From contig NZ_JARVRH010000004.1 in the NCBI RefSeq assembly GCF_030209755.1, positions 372,001 through 436,000 of the forward strand: 64,000 nt of DNA, read 5' to 3'. Numbering within the stretch: the stretch's first letter is position 1; each line of letters opens with the position of its first letter. Shown in pieces: positions 16,791 through 25,328 of this stretch. The position numbers and the translations under genes were made by a program. The notes below the pieces were generated by a model that was not told the DNA's origin, did no database searches, and saw only the letters and a program-made list of their open reading frames with translations. The DNA is from Arthrobacter sp. efr-133-TYG-118 (GTDB taxonomy: Bacteria; Actinomycetota; Actinomycetes; Actinomycetales; Micrococcaceae).

Positions 16791-17789
16791 TTATGGTCGG
16801 GCCTGGAAGGAGTCGGTCTTCGCAGGATCGCGTTCGATCAAAGGATCAAGGATGTCGTCGATCTGTTTCATCAGGGCGTCCTCAAGCTTCCGGCCGGCAG
16901 CTGTGGCATTGGCCGTGATCTGTTCGGGCCGCGAGGCCCCGACAATCGCCGCCGATACGTTCGGGTTCTGAAGGACCCAGGCCAATGCCATCGTGCCCAA
17001 GCTCATTCCGGTATCAGCAGCAATCGGCTGTAGTTGCTGCACTTTGGTGAGGACCTCATCGCCCAGCCATCGGGCCACCGTGTCCTTGCCGCCCTTCTGA
17101 TCGGTGGCACGGGAGCCGGTTGGGGCCTCTTTGCCTGGGAGATATTTGCCGGTGAGCACGCCTTGGGCAAGCGGGGACCAGACGATCTGGCTGATTCCCA
17201 GCTCCTCACAGGCCGGCACGATTTCCTTGTCGATAACCCTCCACAACATGTTGTACTGGGGTTGGTTGGACACGAGTTGGATGTTCAGTTCCTTGGCCAG
17301 AGCGGCCCCGGAACGGATTTCTTCAGCCGTCCATTCGGAAACGCCAATGTAGTGGGCCTTGCCGTCACGTACGACGTCGGCGAAGGCCTGCATCGTCTCC
17401 TCCAGCGGCGTCTCATAGTCGAAACGATGTGCCTGGTAGAGGTCGACGTAGTCCGTCTTAAGTCTGCGGAGGCTGGCGTTGATCGACTCCCGGATGTGCT
17501 TGCGCGAAAGGCCCCGGTCGTTACGCCCCTCTCCCGTGGGGAAATAACCTTGGTCAGAATCTCCACGCTTTCGCGCCGCACCCCATTCAGCGCGTCGCCC
17601 AAAGCACTTTCCGCGCGCGTGTCAGCGTAAGCGTCGGCGGTGTCGAAGGTGGTGATGCCGACGTCTAGAGCTGCATGGACGCATGCGGCGGCCGTATCCT
17701 GCTCTATTTGAGACCCGTGCGTCATCCAGTTACCCGTAGGCAATTTCGCTGACATACATGCCGCTTCGGCCCAGTTTCCTGTATTCCAT
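16791..17789 (-). pseudogene. Aldo/keto reductase gene with two frameshifts
   Basis: The full family sequence can be read leftward only by changing frame twice. The start is ATG 17789 (AGGAG 7 nt upstream), giving MEYRKLGRSGMYVSEIAYG. A stop follows at once because of one extra base in the run at 17733-17735. The next frame continues NWMTHGSQIEQ up to EILTKV. At the run 17538-17544 one base is missing, after which the conserved PTGEGRNDRGLSRKHI resumes and leads on to the normal C-terminus. The encoded enzyme belongs to the Kv-beta/YghZ-like aldo/keto reductases. Both lesions are in short homopolymer runs, so sequencing error is possible. It lies next to a truncated GH31 gene. Confidence 0.82.
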
Positions 17790-17809
17790 GAATAATCTCC
17801 TGCGTCGGT

Positions 17810-19213
17810 TCAGCGGCGGATTGCGAAGATGCCCTTCACGCGGTCCCAAGCGTCTGCGCGGACAAATACGGGGATGCGGTTGAGCGGAGCGGGCACATCT
17901 ACTGTTTGTTTTCCTGCGTAGCTGTCCCCCGTCCATGCGTCGATCCAGTCGCCGGAAGGAAGGTAGATTGTCCAGGACCTGGTCCCCTCCTGGGTTACCG
18001 GCGCAACCAGCAGGTCATCGCCGAGCGTCCATTGCAGCGGGTGGTCCCAGACCTCCTGGTCTTCGGGATAGTCGAAGTAGAGGGGCCGCATGAGTGGGGC
18101 GCCGGTGGCTATGGTCTTTCGGGCTTGCTCTGACAAATACGGGATGAGGCGTTCGCGAAGCTCCGTCAGTTCGCGGAATATCGGAATCACGGTTTCGTCG
18201 CCGCTTCTTTCCTGGATATTCCATGGCGTGCGGTCACGCGATGGCGTGCGGTGATGGTTGAATTCGGAGTGGTACTGCATGATGGGGACGAACACTGCCG
18301 CCGCCGCCGAGCGCAGATACAGTTCGGCAGTCGGCACGTCACCGGAGAACCCCGCAAAGTCCCAGCCCCAGTACACGACGCCACTCGCGGCGGCCGATAG
18401 GCCGGCAAACATTGACCAGCGGAATGCATCCCAGGTGGAGTCCTCGTCACCAGCCCAAAAGGCTCCATGGGCCTGGGAGCCAGTGAAACCGGCCCGGCTG
18501 AAAGTGACCGGCGCCTTGCCGGCAGACTCAAGCAGATCGCCATAGGCTTTGGCGTACGCAACCGGGAACAAGTTGTTCCCTTCGTCTCCCCTCATCCCAT
18601 TGAGGTAGTGAAGATCCTCGCCCCAGGCGTGCTCCCCTCCGTCAGTTTTGAATCCGTCGATGCCAAGTTCGTCGACCAAATATCGCCGTTTCTCAGTCCA
18701 CCAGCGTGCCGCCTCCGGATCGGTCAGGTCCGGCATAAGTCCAAGTGGGAACCACCATCCACGGTTCCGGTATGGCCGCAGACTGCCATCCGGGGCCTCC
18801 TCACGAATGAGCCTGCCTTCACGGATTGCGGCCTGGGCGTCGTTCCGTGCCTGACCGTGGGGGTGCGGTCGCATCTTGATGAGCGGGATCTGCCACAGGA
18901 CCACGCGAATGTCCCGACCGTGGAGCTCGTCGACCATCGCTTTCGGATCCGGCCAGGCCCCCGCTTCGGGGAAAGTGAAGTCATTAAGCCGGAGAGGGCC
19001 GCCATCGGGACTGGGGTCATAGACGGCGTCACGGAACGCAGTGAAGGTTGCCTCGTCACTCCACGCCTCAATGACCACGGATCCCACCGGGATTCCAGTT
19101 TCACGGTGCAGATCCATCTGCCGCATGAGCGAGGGTGACAGACGCACCACAAGTGAGCGAGCGAGCGCGAAAAATGCCCCATAAGTGAGCGCGGGTCGCC
19201 CAAAGCGCTCCAA
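17810..19213 (-). pseudogene. GH31 alpha-glycosidase, 5'-truncated (probable gene remnant)
   Basis: A 467-codon frame encoding the catalytic barrel and C-terminal beta domains of a family 31 glycosidase. It has the nucleophile region GFKTDGGEHAWGED, the acid/base region AFWAGDEDSTWDAF, and a C-terminus with LLVAPVTQEG and IPVFVR. Family 31 enzymes are usually 650-750 residues with an N-terminal beta-sandwich, which is missing here. The first 30 residues do not read like the family until MDLHRETGIPVGSVVIEAW, so there may also be a frameshift near 19150. An in-frame stop lies at 19253-19255 and the TetR gene ends at 19263. The frame may still be expressed from TTG 19213, but probably as a non-functional enzyme. 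Confidence 0.7.
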
Positions 19214-19262
19214 GAGGGCAGGAGGATCGGGGAGCGTCCCCGAACGCGCTCCCTAAATCGCG

Positions 19263-19811
19263 TCAGGAGGCGATAAGTCCGTCAGCGACGACCGCGAGCA
19301 TCGATGCTGCTGCATCGGAGGGAAGTTCGCTGCTGTCCACGACTACAGCCACGCCGCCGACGAGCCGGCTGATCTGCATTGCATCGACTCCAGGGCGCAA
19401 GGCCGAGTCCAACGCTTCGATCACGCGCTGATTGGCCCCCAGATAGGTCTGGCACTTTGCTGCAAAGGGGGAACCGGGGTCGCCGAGCGCGGCGGTAATC
19501 CGTGCGGCGGCGCCCTTGTGTTCTGTCAGCATCGACGCATAGTCGGTCAGCCAACTCAACAACCGCTCCCGCGCAGGGGCGTCGAGGGTAAGTGCCTGGC
19601 TGACTGCGGCGTTGACCTTCTCTGCCCACGCCTCGAGGACCGCGTCGTACAGCGACTCTTTGGTCGGGAAGTGCCGGTAGAGCGTGCCGGGTCCAACCTC
19701 GGCCGCTTTGGCGACTTCGTCCATCGAAACAGCCTCGAAGCCTTTGACCCGGAAGAGTGCACGTGCAACCTCCACGATCCGGTCGCGGTTGCGTTGAGCG
19801 TCAGCGCGCAC
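19263..19811 (-). CDS. TetR family repressor of the divergent MFS gene
   Basis: A 182-residue TetR-type protein. The N-terminal helix-turn-helix (about 20-55) reads FRVKGFEAVSMDEVAKAAEVGPGTLYRHFPTK; the rest is a helical ligand-binding and dimer domain. I take GTG 19811 as start because AAAGG lies 7 nt before it; TTG 19826 would add five residues. It is divergent from the DHA2 carrier at 19927. Two near-identical dyads between them (19843-19856 and 19869-19882) are its likely operators, so it should repress both the carrier and itself until an efflux substrate binds. Confidence 0.88.
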   Translation of the reverse strand: MRADAQRNRDRIVEVARALFRVKGFEAVSMDEVAKAAEVGPGTLYRHFPTKESLYDAVLEAWAEKVNAAVSQALTLDAPARERLLSWLTDYASMLTEHKGAAARITAALGDPGSPFAAKCQTYLGANQRVIEALDSALRPGVDAMQISRLVGGVAVVVDSSELPSDAAASMLAVVADGLIAS

Positions 19812-19833
19812 AGAAACACCTTTCAATACACCA

Positions 19834-19862
19834 TTGCAAAACGGAGAGTGTCTCCGTATAGT
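19834..19862 (+). promoter_or_regulatory. Promoter of the MFS gene with a TetR operator inside
   Basis: TTGCAA at 19834-19839 and TATAGT at 19857-19862 are separated by 17 bp, a good sigma-70-type pair pointing to the MFS gene. The dyad GGAGAGTGTCTCCG at 19843-19856 fills the spacer, so a bound repressor would block RNA polymerase. Confidence 0.6.
19843..19856. promoter_or_regulatory. TetR operator 1 (GGAGAGTGTCTCCG)
   Basis: With the preceding C this forms a perfect inverted repeat, CGGAGA-GTG-TCTCCG, in the spacer of the divergent promoter. Its 14 bases match operator 2, read on the other strand, at 12 positions. Confidence 0.65.
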
Positions 19863-19868
19863 TCTAAG

Positions 19869-19882
19869 CGGAGCAACTCTCC
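19869..19882. promoter_or_regulatory. TetR operator 2 (GGAGAGTTGCTCCG on the minus strand)
   Basis: A second copy of the operator sequence, 12 bp after the first and just past the predicted transcription start of the MFS gene. A pair like this suggests cooperative or dual repression. Confidence 0.6.
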
Positions 19883-19926
19883 TCTTAGTGTACGTCAGCC
19901 CCTTCGGCTAGAACAGGACACCTCCC

Positions 19927-21348
19927 ATGACACCCACAATTGCCACAGGCGCACCCGCCGGGATCACCCGGACAAGCGGAAATCCGCGCGGCCGCGCCGG
20001 CAGCATTGGCCTCTGGCTGGTCATGCTGGCCCAACTCATGCTTGTCCTTGACGCGACCGTCGTGAACGTCGCGCTCCCCCACATCGCCACCGACCTCCAC
20101 TTCGACCGGGCCGAGCTCAGCTGGGTCCTGAACGGCTACGCCGTCGCCTTCGGCGGCCTCCTGCTGCTGGGTGGACGGATCGGTGACGTCCTCGGCCGTC
20201 GTCGCACCTTCCTGGTGGGCGTCGCAGCCTTCACGCTCTTCTCACTGCTTGGCGGCTTGGCCACCTCGCCCCTCCTCCTCGTCATCGCACGCGCGCTCCA
20301 GGGCCTCGGCGCGGCATTCGCCGCCCCGAGCGTGCTCGCACTGATCACCACCAGCGCAAAGGACGACGGCGCGCGGAACCGGGCGCTCGCCCTGTTCTCC
20401 GCCATTGCCTCAATGGGCGGCGCGCTCGGACTCATCCTCGGCGGACTGCTCACCGACACCACCAGCTGGCGGTGGACCCTCTTCATCAACGTGCCGATCG
20501 GCGTCGTGGTCCTCATTGCGGTGCCGCGCCTGATCGCGGAAACTCCCCGGCGGCCCGGCCGCTTCGACATCCTCGGAGCGGTGACCGCGACGGGCGGCGC
20601 CGTCGCCATCGTGTGGGGTCTTATTCAAGCGGGCGACGTCGGCTGGTCCAGTCCGCGCACGATCGGCGGCCTGCTTGTCGGGGCAGCACTGATCGCAGTT
20701 CTCGCCGTCACCGAACGGAGGGTGGCCCACCCGCTGCTCCGTCCGCAACTGCTGCGCAGCCCGAGCCGCCTGGCTGCGCTGGCCGCGATGGCGGCCACCT
20801 ACGGCGGGATGTTGGCGATGTTCTTCCTGATGGTCCAGTACCTCGAAGACGATCTGCACCTCTCGCCAATGGTGACCGGCCTGGCGTTCCTGCCGATGCC
20901 GCTTAGCATCTTCGCGATGTCGCGGATCGTCCCGCGGCTACTCGAGCGTTTCGGGGCCGTCCGGCTGGTCATCTTCGGCACCGCCCTTCGCGTCGTCGCC
21001 TTCTTGCCGCTGACGCAACTGAACACGGACACCCCGTTCGCCCTCGTTTTGCTTGCACTTCTGGGCACTGGAATCTCCGCCGGCATGACGTTCATGCCGC
21101 TCACGACTCTCGCGCTACGCAACGTCGAACCCGAGCATGCAGGGTCCGCGTCGGGGCTTTTCCAGACAATGCAGCAGCTAGGCGGCGCGGTCGGGCTGGC
21201 CATCGTGGCTTCGATTTACGCAGCCTTCGCTATCCCCGGCGACTTCCTGACCGGCGGACGGGCCGGGTTCTGGTCGGCAACCATCCTCTCCGCGCTCGCG
21301 CTGGCAGCAGTCCTGGGGTTGGTCTTCAAACCCCGGAACGCGGTATGA
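19927..21348 (+). CDS. MFS drug efflux transporter, DHA2/EmrB type
   Basis: A 473-residue carrier with about 14 predicted helices. TM1 has LMLVLDATVVNVALPHIA, the conserved DHA2 motif with Asp. LSWVLNGYAVAFGGLLLLGGRIGDVLGRRR carries motif A, and GLGAAFAAPSVLALI is motif C-like. The protein should pump structurally diverse toxic compounds out of the cell using the proton gradient. The divergent TetR gene and two operators indicate substrate-induced expression. It is followed by the convergent DinB-like gene after 11 nt. Only the substrate is unknown. Confidence 0.92.
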   Translation: MTPTIATGAPAGITRTSGNPRGRAGSIGLWLVMLAQLMLVLDATVVNVALPHIATDLHFDRAELSWVLNGYAVAFGGLLLLGGRIGDVLGRRRTFLVGVAAFTLFSLLGGLATSPLLLVIARALQGLGAAFAAPSVLALITTSAKDDGARNRALALFSAIASMGGALGLILGGLLTDTTSWRWTLFINVPIGVVVLIAVPRLIAETPRRPGRFDILGAVTATGGAVAIVWGLIQAGDVGWSSPRTIGGLLVGAALIAVLAVTERRVAHPLLRPQLLRSPSRLAALAAMAATYGGMLAMFFLMVQYLEDDLHLSPMVTGLAFLPMPLSIFAMSRIVPRLLERFGAVRLVIFGTALRVVAFLPLTQLNTDTPFALVLLALLGTGISAGMTFMPLTTLALRNVEPEHAGSASGLFQTMQQLGGAVGLAIVASIYAAFAIPGDFLTGGRAGFWSATILSALALAAVLGLVFKPRNAV

Positions 21349-21359
21349 GGTGTGCGTTT

Positions 21360-21863
21360 TTACAGGCCGCCTAGGCCCTTGGCATAGGCGGCCTGCCCCA
21401 CGTGCTGAAGGCAATCGGCAATAGTGCTGACCAACCGCACGCCTAGGGTGACGGGCGGATCCCAGCGGGTGTCGACGATACGATCAAGGTCCTCGTCGCC
21501 GAGAGTTTTCAGGAACGCTACGGTCTGCCGGTGGACGGCGTCGTAATATTCGAACAACAGCTCCGGCGGGGCCTGAACCGCGTCGACTTTATCGCTCGAG
21601 TGGCCGTAGCCGGTGTCCCGTTCGGGCAGCGGCAGGTTGAAGCGGCCGGCAAAGTTCTGCGAAGTCCACACCTGCTCGACGCCGGCGACGGAGGCGAGCT
21701 GCAGGTCTTCCACTCGGCTGAGATGCCAGATCAACCACGCAATCGAGTTTCCGTTCCCTTCGGGCCGCCGGACCAGGGACTCGTCGTCGACCCCCTCGAG
21801 AGTGGCGGCCACGGTGTCACGGATCCGGCCAAAAGCATCCAGCAGCAGTTCGTTGGATTTCAT
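21360..21863 (-). CDS. DinB/DUF664-family protein (putative thiol-dependent transferase)
   Basis: A 167-residue four-helix-bundle protein of the DinB/YfiT superfamily. The N-terminal SNELLLDAFGRIRDTV and NSIAWLIWHLSRVEDL give the first metal-ligand His (about residue 47), and CLQHVGQAAY near the C-terminus gives another. Actinobacterial relatives use mycothiol, for example in maleylpyruvate isomerisation or detoxification, which is only inferred here. It lies 9 nt downstream of the TfoX-like gene on the same strand, so the pair is probably co-transcribed. Confidence 0.87.
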   Translation of the reverse strand: MKSNELLLDAFGRIRDTVAATLEGVDDESLVRRPEGNGNSIAWLIWHLSRVEDLQLASVAGVEQVWTSQNFAGRFNLPLPERDTGYGHSSDKVDAVQAPPELLFEYYDAVHRQTVAFLKTLGDEDLDRIVDTRWDPPVTLGVRLVSTIADCLQHVGQAAYAKGLGGL

Positions 21864-21872
21864 CGCGTCCCT

Positions 21873-22211
21873 TCACTGAGTTCCTCGCTGGGACCTCACG
21901 AAGTCCCAGGCCTCATGTGCCAGGGCCAGCCATGACTCTTCATCGTCGGCAATGACGGTGAGCCACTCCCTCATTGCACGGCCCTTTCCGGCGTCAAACG
22001 GCGCACCAACTCCGGTTCCGATCAACGTCTCGACCCGCTGGTGCGGCAGCTTCACAACAAGCCTGTCTCCGGAAATCATCGCAAAAATCGAGCCGTGGAC
22101 CTTCAGCGCGTTCGAACCGAATCCGCGCTGACCCGGTTCTCCCGGCACGCTCACGCCCGGGCTGGCCCTGAATTCATCGACCAGTACGTTGAAACGCTCC
22201 TCCGGCAGCAT
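21873..22211 (-). CDS. TfoX N-terminal domain-like protein
   Basis: A 112-residue protein resembling the TfoX/Sxy N-terminal domain: an RFNVLVDEF start, FGSNALKVHGSIFAMI, LVVKLPHQRVETLI and a C-terminal WLTVIADDEESWLALAHEAWDF helix. TfoX regulates competence in proteobacteria, but stand-alone actinobacterial copies have no proven role, and many look like small enzyme- or sensor-like proteins. It is upstream of the DinB-like gene by 9 nt. The ATG at 22211 follows a GGGAAG element. Confidence 0.75.
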   Translation of the reverse strand: MLPEERFNVLVDEFRASPGVSVPGEPGQRGFGSNALKVHGSIFAMISGDRLVVKLPHQRVETLIGTGVGAPFDAGKGRAMREWLTVIADDEESWLALAHEAWDFVRSQRGTQ

Positions 22212-22264
22212 GGGAACATCTTCCCGCCCCGGGCGTCGAGGAACAACCGGTAACCGTCAGCGAA

Positions 22265-22298
22265 GTCGCCGGTCGCCGGTCGCCGGTCGCCGGTCGCC
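22265..22298. repeat. 7-bp tandem repeat (GTCGCCG), about 4.9 copies
   Basis: Five head-to-tail units of GTCGCCG, the last lacking one base, between the TfoX-like gene and the zinc-ribbon-like gene. The array ends 67 bp before the latter's ATG, within its promoter region. Copy number could vary by slippage. Confidence 0.85.
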
Positions 22299-22365
22299 AA
22301 ACATTATGCGGATCGGCAGGCATAAACTACAAGCAGAACGTCTCTTCCGACGCCGGGGAGCTCAA

Positions 22366-22686
22366 ATGGACACCGAATTCGCTGATGTCATCGGTCATGA
22401 TGTCACGACGATCATTTGCCTGTGCGGAAACACCGTCAGCAAAGAGGGATTGATTCAGGCCAACTCTCAGGGGGTCCCTGTTTACGCGGGAGCAAACACA
22501 ACGGTCCCCACCGGACTAGCCGCGTGGCCCGACGATGAGGACCTCTACACCTTGTGTCCGTCATGCGGCCGCGTTTACCACGACACCGTCATTGAAGAGA
22601 CAGGGACCGCGCCCGTTGCCTTCCAGATCGATGTCACCGGCCCGATCGCCGAGGCGATCCGGGTTCATTGGGAACTCAACACCTGA
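22366..22686 (+). CDS. Small protein with zinc-ribbon-like cysteines, function unknown
   Basis: A 106-residue soluble protein. Cys pairs in IICLCGNTVS (about residues 17-22) and LCPSCGRVYHD (about 66-76) suggest a zinc ribbon. The C-terminal FQIDVTGPIAEAIRVHWELN has no family I recognise. The start is ATG 22366 with GGGGAG 5 nt upstream; an upstream extension of the frame reads through a tandem repeat and is rejected. The gene is isolated between the TfoX-like gene and the HNH gene. Confidence 0.65.
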   Translation: MDTEFADVIGHDVTTIICLCGNTVSKEGLIQANSQGVPVYAGANTTVPTGLAAWPDDEDLYTLCPSCGRVYHDTVIEETGTAPVAFQIDVTGPIAEAIRVHWELNT

Positions 22687-22779
22687 TTTTTGAGACGTGT
22701 TTTCCTTGTTTCGCTTTTCACGGCGTCGATTGGCAGCGCAGGGGCCTTAAATGTCAGACCCCCGTGACAGGGTTTATTC

Positions 22780-24477
22780 ATGGAAGGCATCGGTCAACTC
22801 GTGGCACGTCGGGCAGCCCCACCCGACGTCGGGATCGCGGCGTTGGGACGTCTGTCCCGCCGCCTGACGCCCGTTCCTGCCTGGCATGCCGGGCAGCAAA
22901 GCCCGGCCGCCGTGCCGTCGCGGGCCGCGCTGCCGCCGGGAACAGCCCTTGATCAGGCCCTGGCGGCGATGGATGCGCTGCGTTCAACGGCCGTCTCCGA
23001 GGCCCGCGTGTTCGGTTTCCGTGATGCCGCTGATTTCGCCGGCACGGTCGAAGAGATCTCCCGCACGGTGGAGTTTTTGCAGCTCGTCGCAGCCGGGGCC
23101 GTGGAACGGACCCGGAGCGAAGCCCATGCGGCACGGCAGTCATCGTCCGTGCCGGGGTGGCGGACCGGCTGGACGGAGTCCACGTCCGCGGAAGCCGATA
23201 CTGCAACCGCCGCGGACGCGAGAACTGAAGCCGATACGGCAGTCGCCGGCCCGGAAGGCTCTGCCGCCGCATCCAGCCTCACGGCAGCAGCCGGTGTTGC
23301 GGCAGCAGCCGAAGCGGTCGACGACGGGTACCGGAACGCGGCCGAATTCCTGCACGCCAGGCTGCGGATCGGCATCGGCGAGGCGAGACGCCGGCTCACC
23401 CTGGCCGCCGGCGTGCTCCCGCAGACCGGGATCGCCGGGCAGGACGTCCCCGCCCGGCACCAGGTGCTCGCCGCGGCCCTGTCCTCGGCCAACGTGCCGT
23501 CCCGTTCGGCCACTCTGATCAGCGTGGCCCTGGACCAGGTACGGCACCTCGCCGACACGGAAACCGCCCGGCAGATGGAACACTCCCTGACCCACACCGC
23601 GGCCCGGAGCGACCCCGATTTCGTCTCCCGGATGGCCAAACGCTGGGTCGATGCCATCGACCAGGACGGAACCGAACCCGGCGAGGAAGAACTGCGCCAA
23701 CGCCAGGGAGCGTTCATCCGCAAACCCCGCCACGGCCTGCACCACCTGGAAATCTTCGCCACCGCCGAACAATTCGAAACCCTCGCCACCGCCATGAACA
23801 CCGCCGCCAACCCGCGCCTCCAACCCAACACCAACGCCCCCGGCACCGGCACCAGCACCGGCGCCGACCTGGACCGCCGCTCCCGGGCCCAGAAACTCCT
23901 CGACGGGCTCACCGGCGCCTGCGCCGCGGCCCTGGCCACCGGCGGGCTGCCCGCGAACGGCGGCCTCCGGCCCCAGGTGATGGTCACCATCGACTACCAA
24001 GACCTCCTCGAACGCGTCGACCGCGAACCGCCCACCGGCTCCCGCCCGGGCACGGGCGCGTCCACGTTCCAGGGCCCGATCCACCCCTCGGTCATCCGTA
24101 AGATCGCCTGCGACGCGGACATCATCCCGGTCCTGCTCGGCAGCGAGGGCCGCGTCCTGGACATCGGCCGGGCCTCCAGGATCTTCCCGCCCCACATCCG
24201 CAAAGCCATCATCGCCCGCGACCAAGGCTGCGCCTTCCCCGACTGCACCATCCCCGCACCCTGGTGCGAAGCCCACCACATCAGCTACTGGTCCGGCGGC
24301 GGCACCACCGGAACCGACAACGGCACGATCCTGTGCAGCCACCACCACCACGTCATCCACAAAGAACACTGGACCATCACCACAGACTCCGGCGTGCCAT
24401 GGTTCACACCCCCGCCCCACGTCGACCCCCGCCAAACACCCAGACGCAACCACCACTTCAGACCCGCCAGGACATAA
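22780..24477 (+). CDS. DUF222/HNH endonuclease domain protein (13E12 repeat family)
   Basis: A 565-residue protein. The N-terminal two thirds are the DUF222 region, with an Ala/Glu-rich low-complexity insert around residues 125-180. The C-terminus has an HNH nuclease motif (about 484-535): CAFPDC, WCEAHHISYWSGGGTT, NGTILCSHHHHVIHKEHW. Paired Cys and the His residues would bind zinc and the catalytic metal. Such genes are numerous in Arthrobacter and mycobacterial genomes, often in several near-copies, and may be mobile. Their biological role is unknown. Very high GC at codon third positions makes long false frames on the other strand. Confidence 0.9.
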   Translation: MEGIGQLVARRAAPPDVGIAALGRLSRRLTPVPAWHAGQQSPAAVPSRAALPPGTALDQALAAMDALRSTAVSEARVFGFRDAADFAGTVEEISRTVEFLQLVAAGAVERTRSEAHAARQSSSVPGWRTGWTESTSAEADTATAADARTEADTAVAGPEGSAAASSLTAAAGVAAAAEAVDDGYRNAAEFLHARLRIGIGEARRRLTLAAGVLPQTGIAGQDVPARHQVLAAALSSANVPSRSATLISVALDQVRHLADTETARQMEHSLTHTAARSDPDFVSRMAKRWVDAIDQDGTEPGEEELRQRQGAFIRKPRHGLHHLEIFATAEQFETLATAMNTAANPRLQPNTNAPGTGTSTGADLDRRSRAQKLLDGLTGACAAALATGGLPANGGLRPQVMVTIDYQDLLERVDREPPTGSRPGTGASTFQGPIHPSVIRKIACDADIIPVLLGSEGRVLDIGRASRIFPPHIRKAIIARDQGCAFPDCTIPAPWCEAHHISYWSGGGTTGTDNGTILCSHHHHVIHKEHWTITTDSGVPWFTPPPHVDPRQTPRRNHHFRPART

Positions 24478-24508
24478 ACCCACCCAGGATGAAGTCCGTC
24501 CAAACCCG

Positions 24509-24538
24509 TTGACATGTGACCAAATGGTCACCTATTCT
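24509..24538 (+). promoter_or_regulatory. Leaderless promoter with enclosed operator of the ArsR-type gene
   Basis: TTGACA at 24509-24514 and TATTCT at 24533-24538 flank a 16-bp dyad GTGACCAAATGGTCAC (24516-24531; 7-bp perfect arms). The ATG lies 6 nt after the -10 box, so transcription should start at or next to it and the mRNA would lack a leader. The dyad fits an autoregulatory site for the ArsR-like product. Confidence 0.7.
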
Positions 24539-24544
24539 GAATCC

Positions 24545-25300
24545 ATGGACGCCGTCTTCAAGGCACTCTCCGACCCCACCCGCAGGGATCTGCTCGATGA
24601 GCTCTTCCGCGAGGACGGGCAGACGCTGAGCGCGCTTGAAGCACGGTTCGACATGACCCGTTTCGGGATCATGAAGCACCTCAAGATCCTTGAGGAAGCC
24701 GGCCTGGTTGTGACCCGCCGTCGTGGTCGCGAAAAGCTCCATTACCTGAATCCGGTACCCATCAGGCTCGTCCACGACCGCTGGGTGAGCAAATATGCAG
24801 AACCATGGGCCGCTGCGTTGAGCGACCTCAAAACCAGATTGGAAAGTCCCGTGGAAAAGATCTTCGAAATCTATATCAAGACCACGCCGGAGCGGCTTTG
24901 GGAAGCCATCACGGACAGCGACACCCGCAGCAAGTACCAGTTCGGCAACACCCACACTGCCGACTGGACACCGGGTGGGCACTACGAGATGCACAACCCC
25001 AAAGCCAACGGAATGGTCCTCGGCGAGGGCGAAAACGTGGAGGTCGATCCCCCGCGCCGGCTCGTCCAGACCATGCGCGCACTCTGGGGCGAGGACGTCA
25101 AGGCCGAAGGCACATCACGTGTCACCTGGGAGATCGAACCCGTCGGCGACTCCTGCCACCTGACCGTCACCCACAGCGATCTTCGCGAAGGTGGCAACGA
25201 CCAGATCTACGGCGGTTGGCCGATGATCCTCTCCGGCCTCAAGACCTGGCTGGAGACGGGCGAGGTACTCACGACCCCGGGTTCATTGATGTATTTGTAA
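24545..25300 (+). CDS. ArsR-type HTH fused to SRPBCC (AHSA1) domain, putative autoregulator
   Basis: A 251-residue two-domain protein. Residues 1-90 are an ArsR winged helix (VFKALSDPTRRDLLDELF, TLSALEARFDMTRFGIMKHLKILEEAGLV). Residues about 100-245 are an AHSA1/SRPBCC ligand-binding cavity domain (EIYIKTTPERLWEAITD, GGHYEMHNP, LTVTHSDL). There are no metal-binding Cys, so it is not a metal sensor. A small hydrophobic ligand in the SRPBCC cavity is a reasonable guess. The start lies right after its own -10 box, so no ribosome site is expected. Confidence 0.88.
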   Translation: MDAVFKALSDPTRRDLLDELFREDGQTLSALEARFDMTRFGIMKHLKILEEAGLVVTRRRGREKLHYLNPVPIRLVHDRWVSKYAEPWAAALSDLKTRLESPVEKIFEIYIKTTPERLWEAITDSDTRSKYQFGNTHTADWTPGGHYEMHNPKANGMVLGEGENVEVDPPRRLVQTMRALWGEDVKAEGTSRVTWEIEPVGDSCHLTVTHSDLREGGNDQIYGGWPMILSGLKTWLETGEVLTTPGSLMYL

Positions 25301-25328
25301 GGCTCGACGGCGGCGCCGTCCGCCGCTT

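Noticed and set aside
17530-17740. Programmed frameshifting in the aldo/keto reductase gene
   Set aside because: Two shifts would be needed, in opposite directions, without a slippery heptamer or stimulatory structure; mutation or sequencing error is simpler.
22265-22298. Possible CRISPR-like or coding repeat from GTCGCCG units
   Set aside because: A 7-bp head-to-tail repeat has no spacers, and the frame through it lacks a ribosome site and any conserved sequence.
23140-24531. Long minus-strand frames over the HNH gene
   Set aside because: They are Gly/Val/Ala-rich shadows; the plus strand has the DUF222 and HNH motifs.
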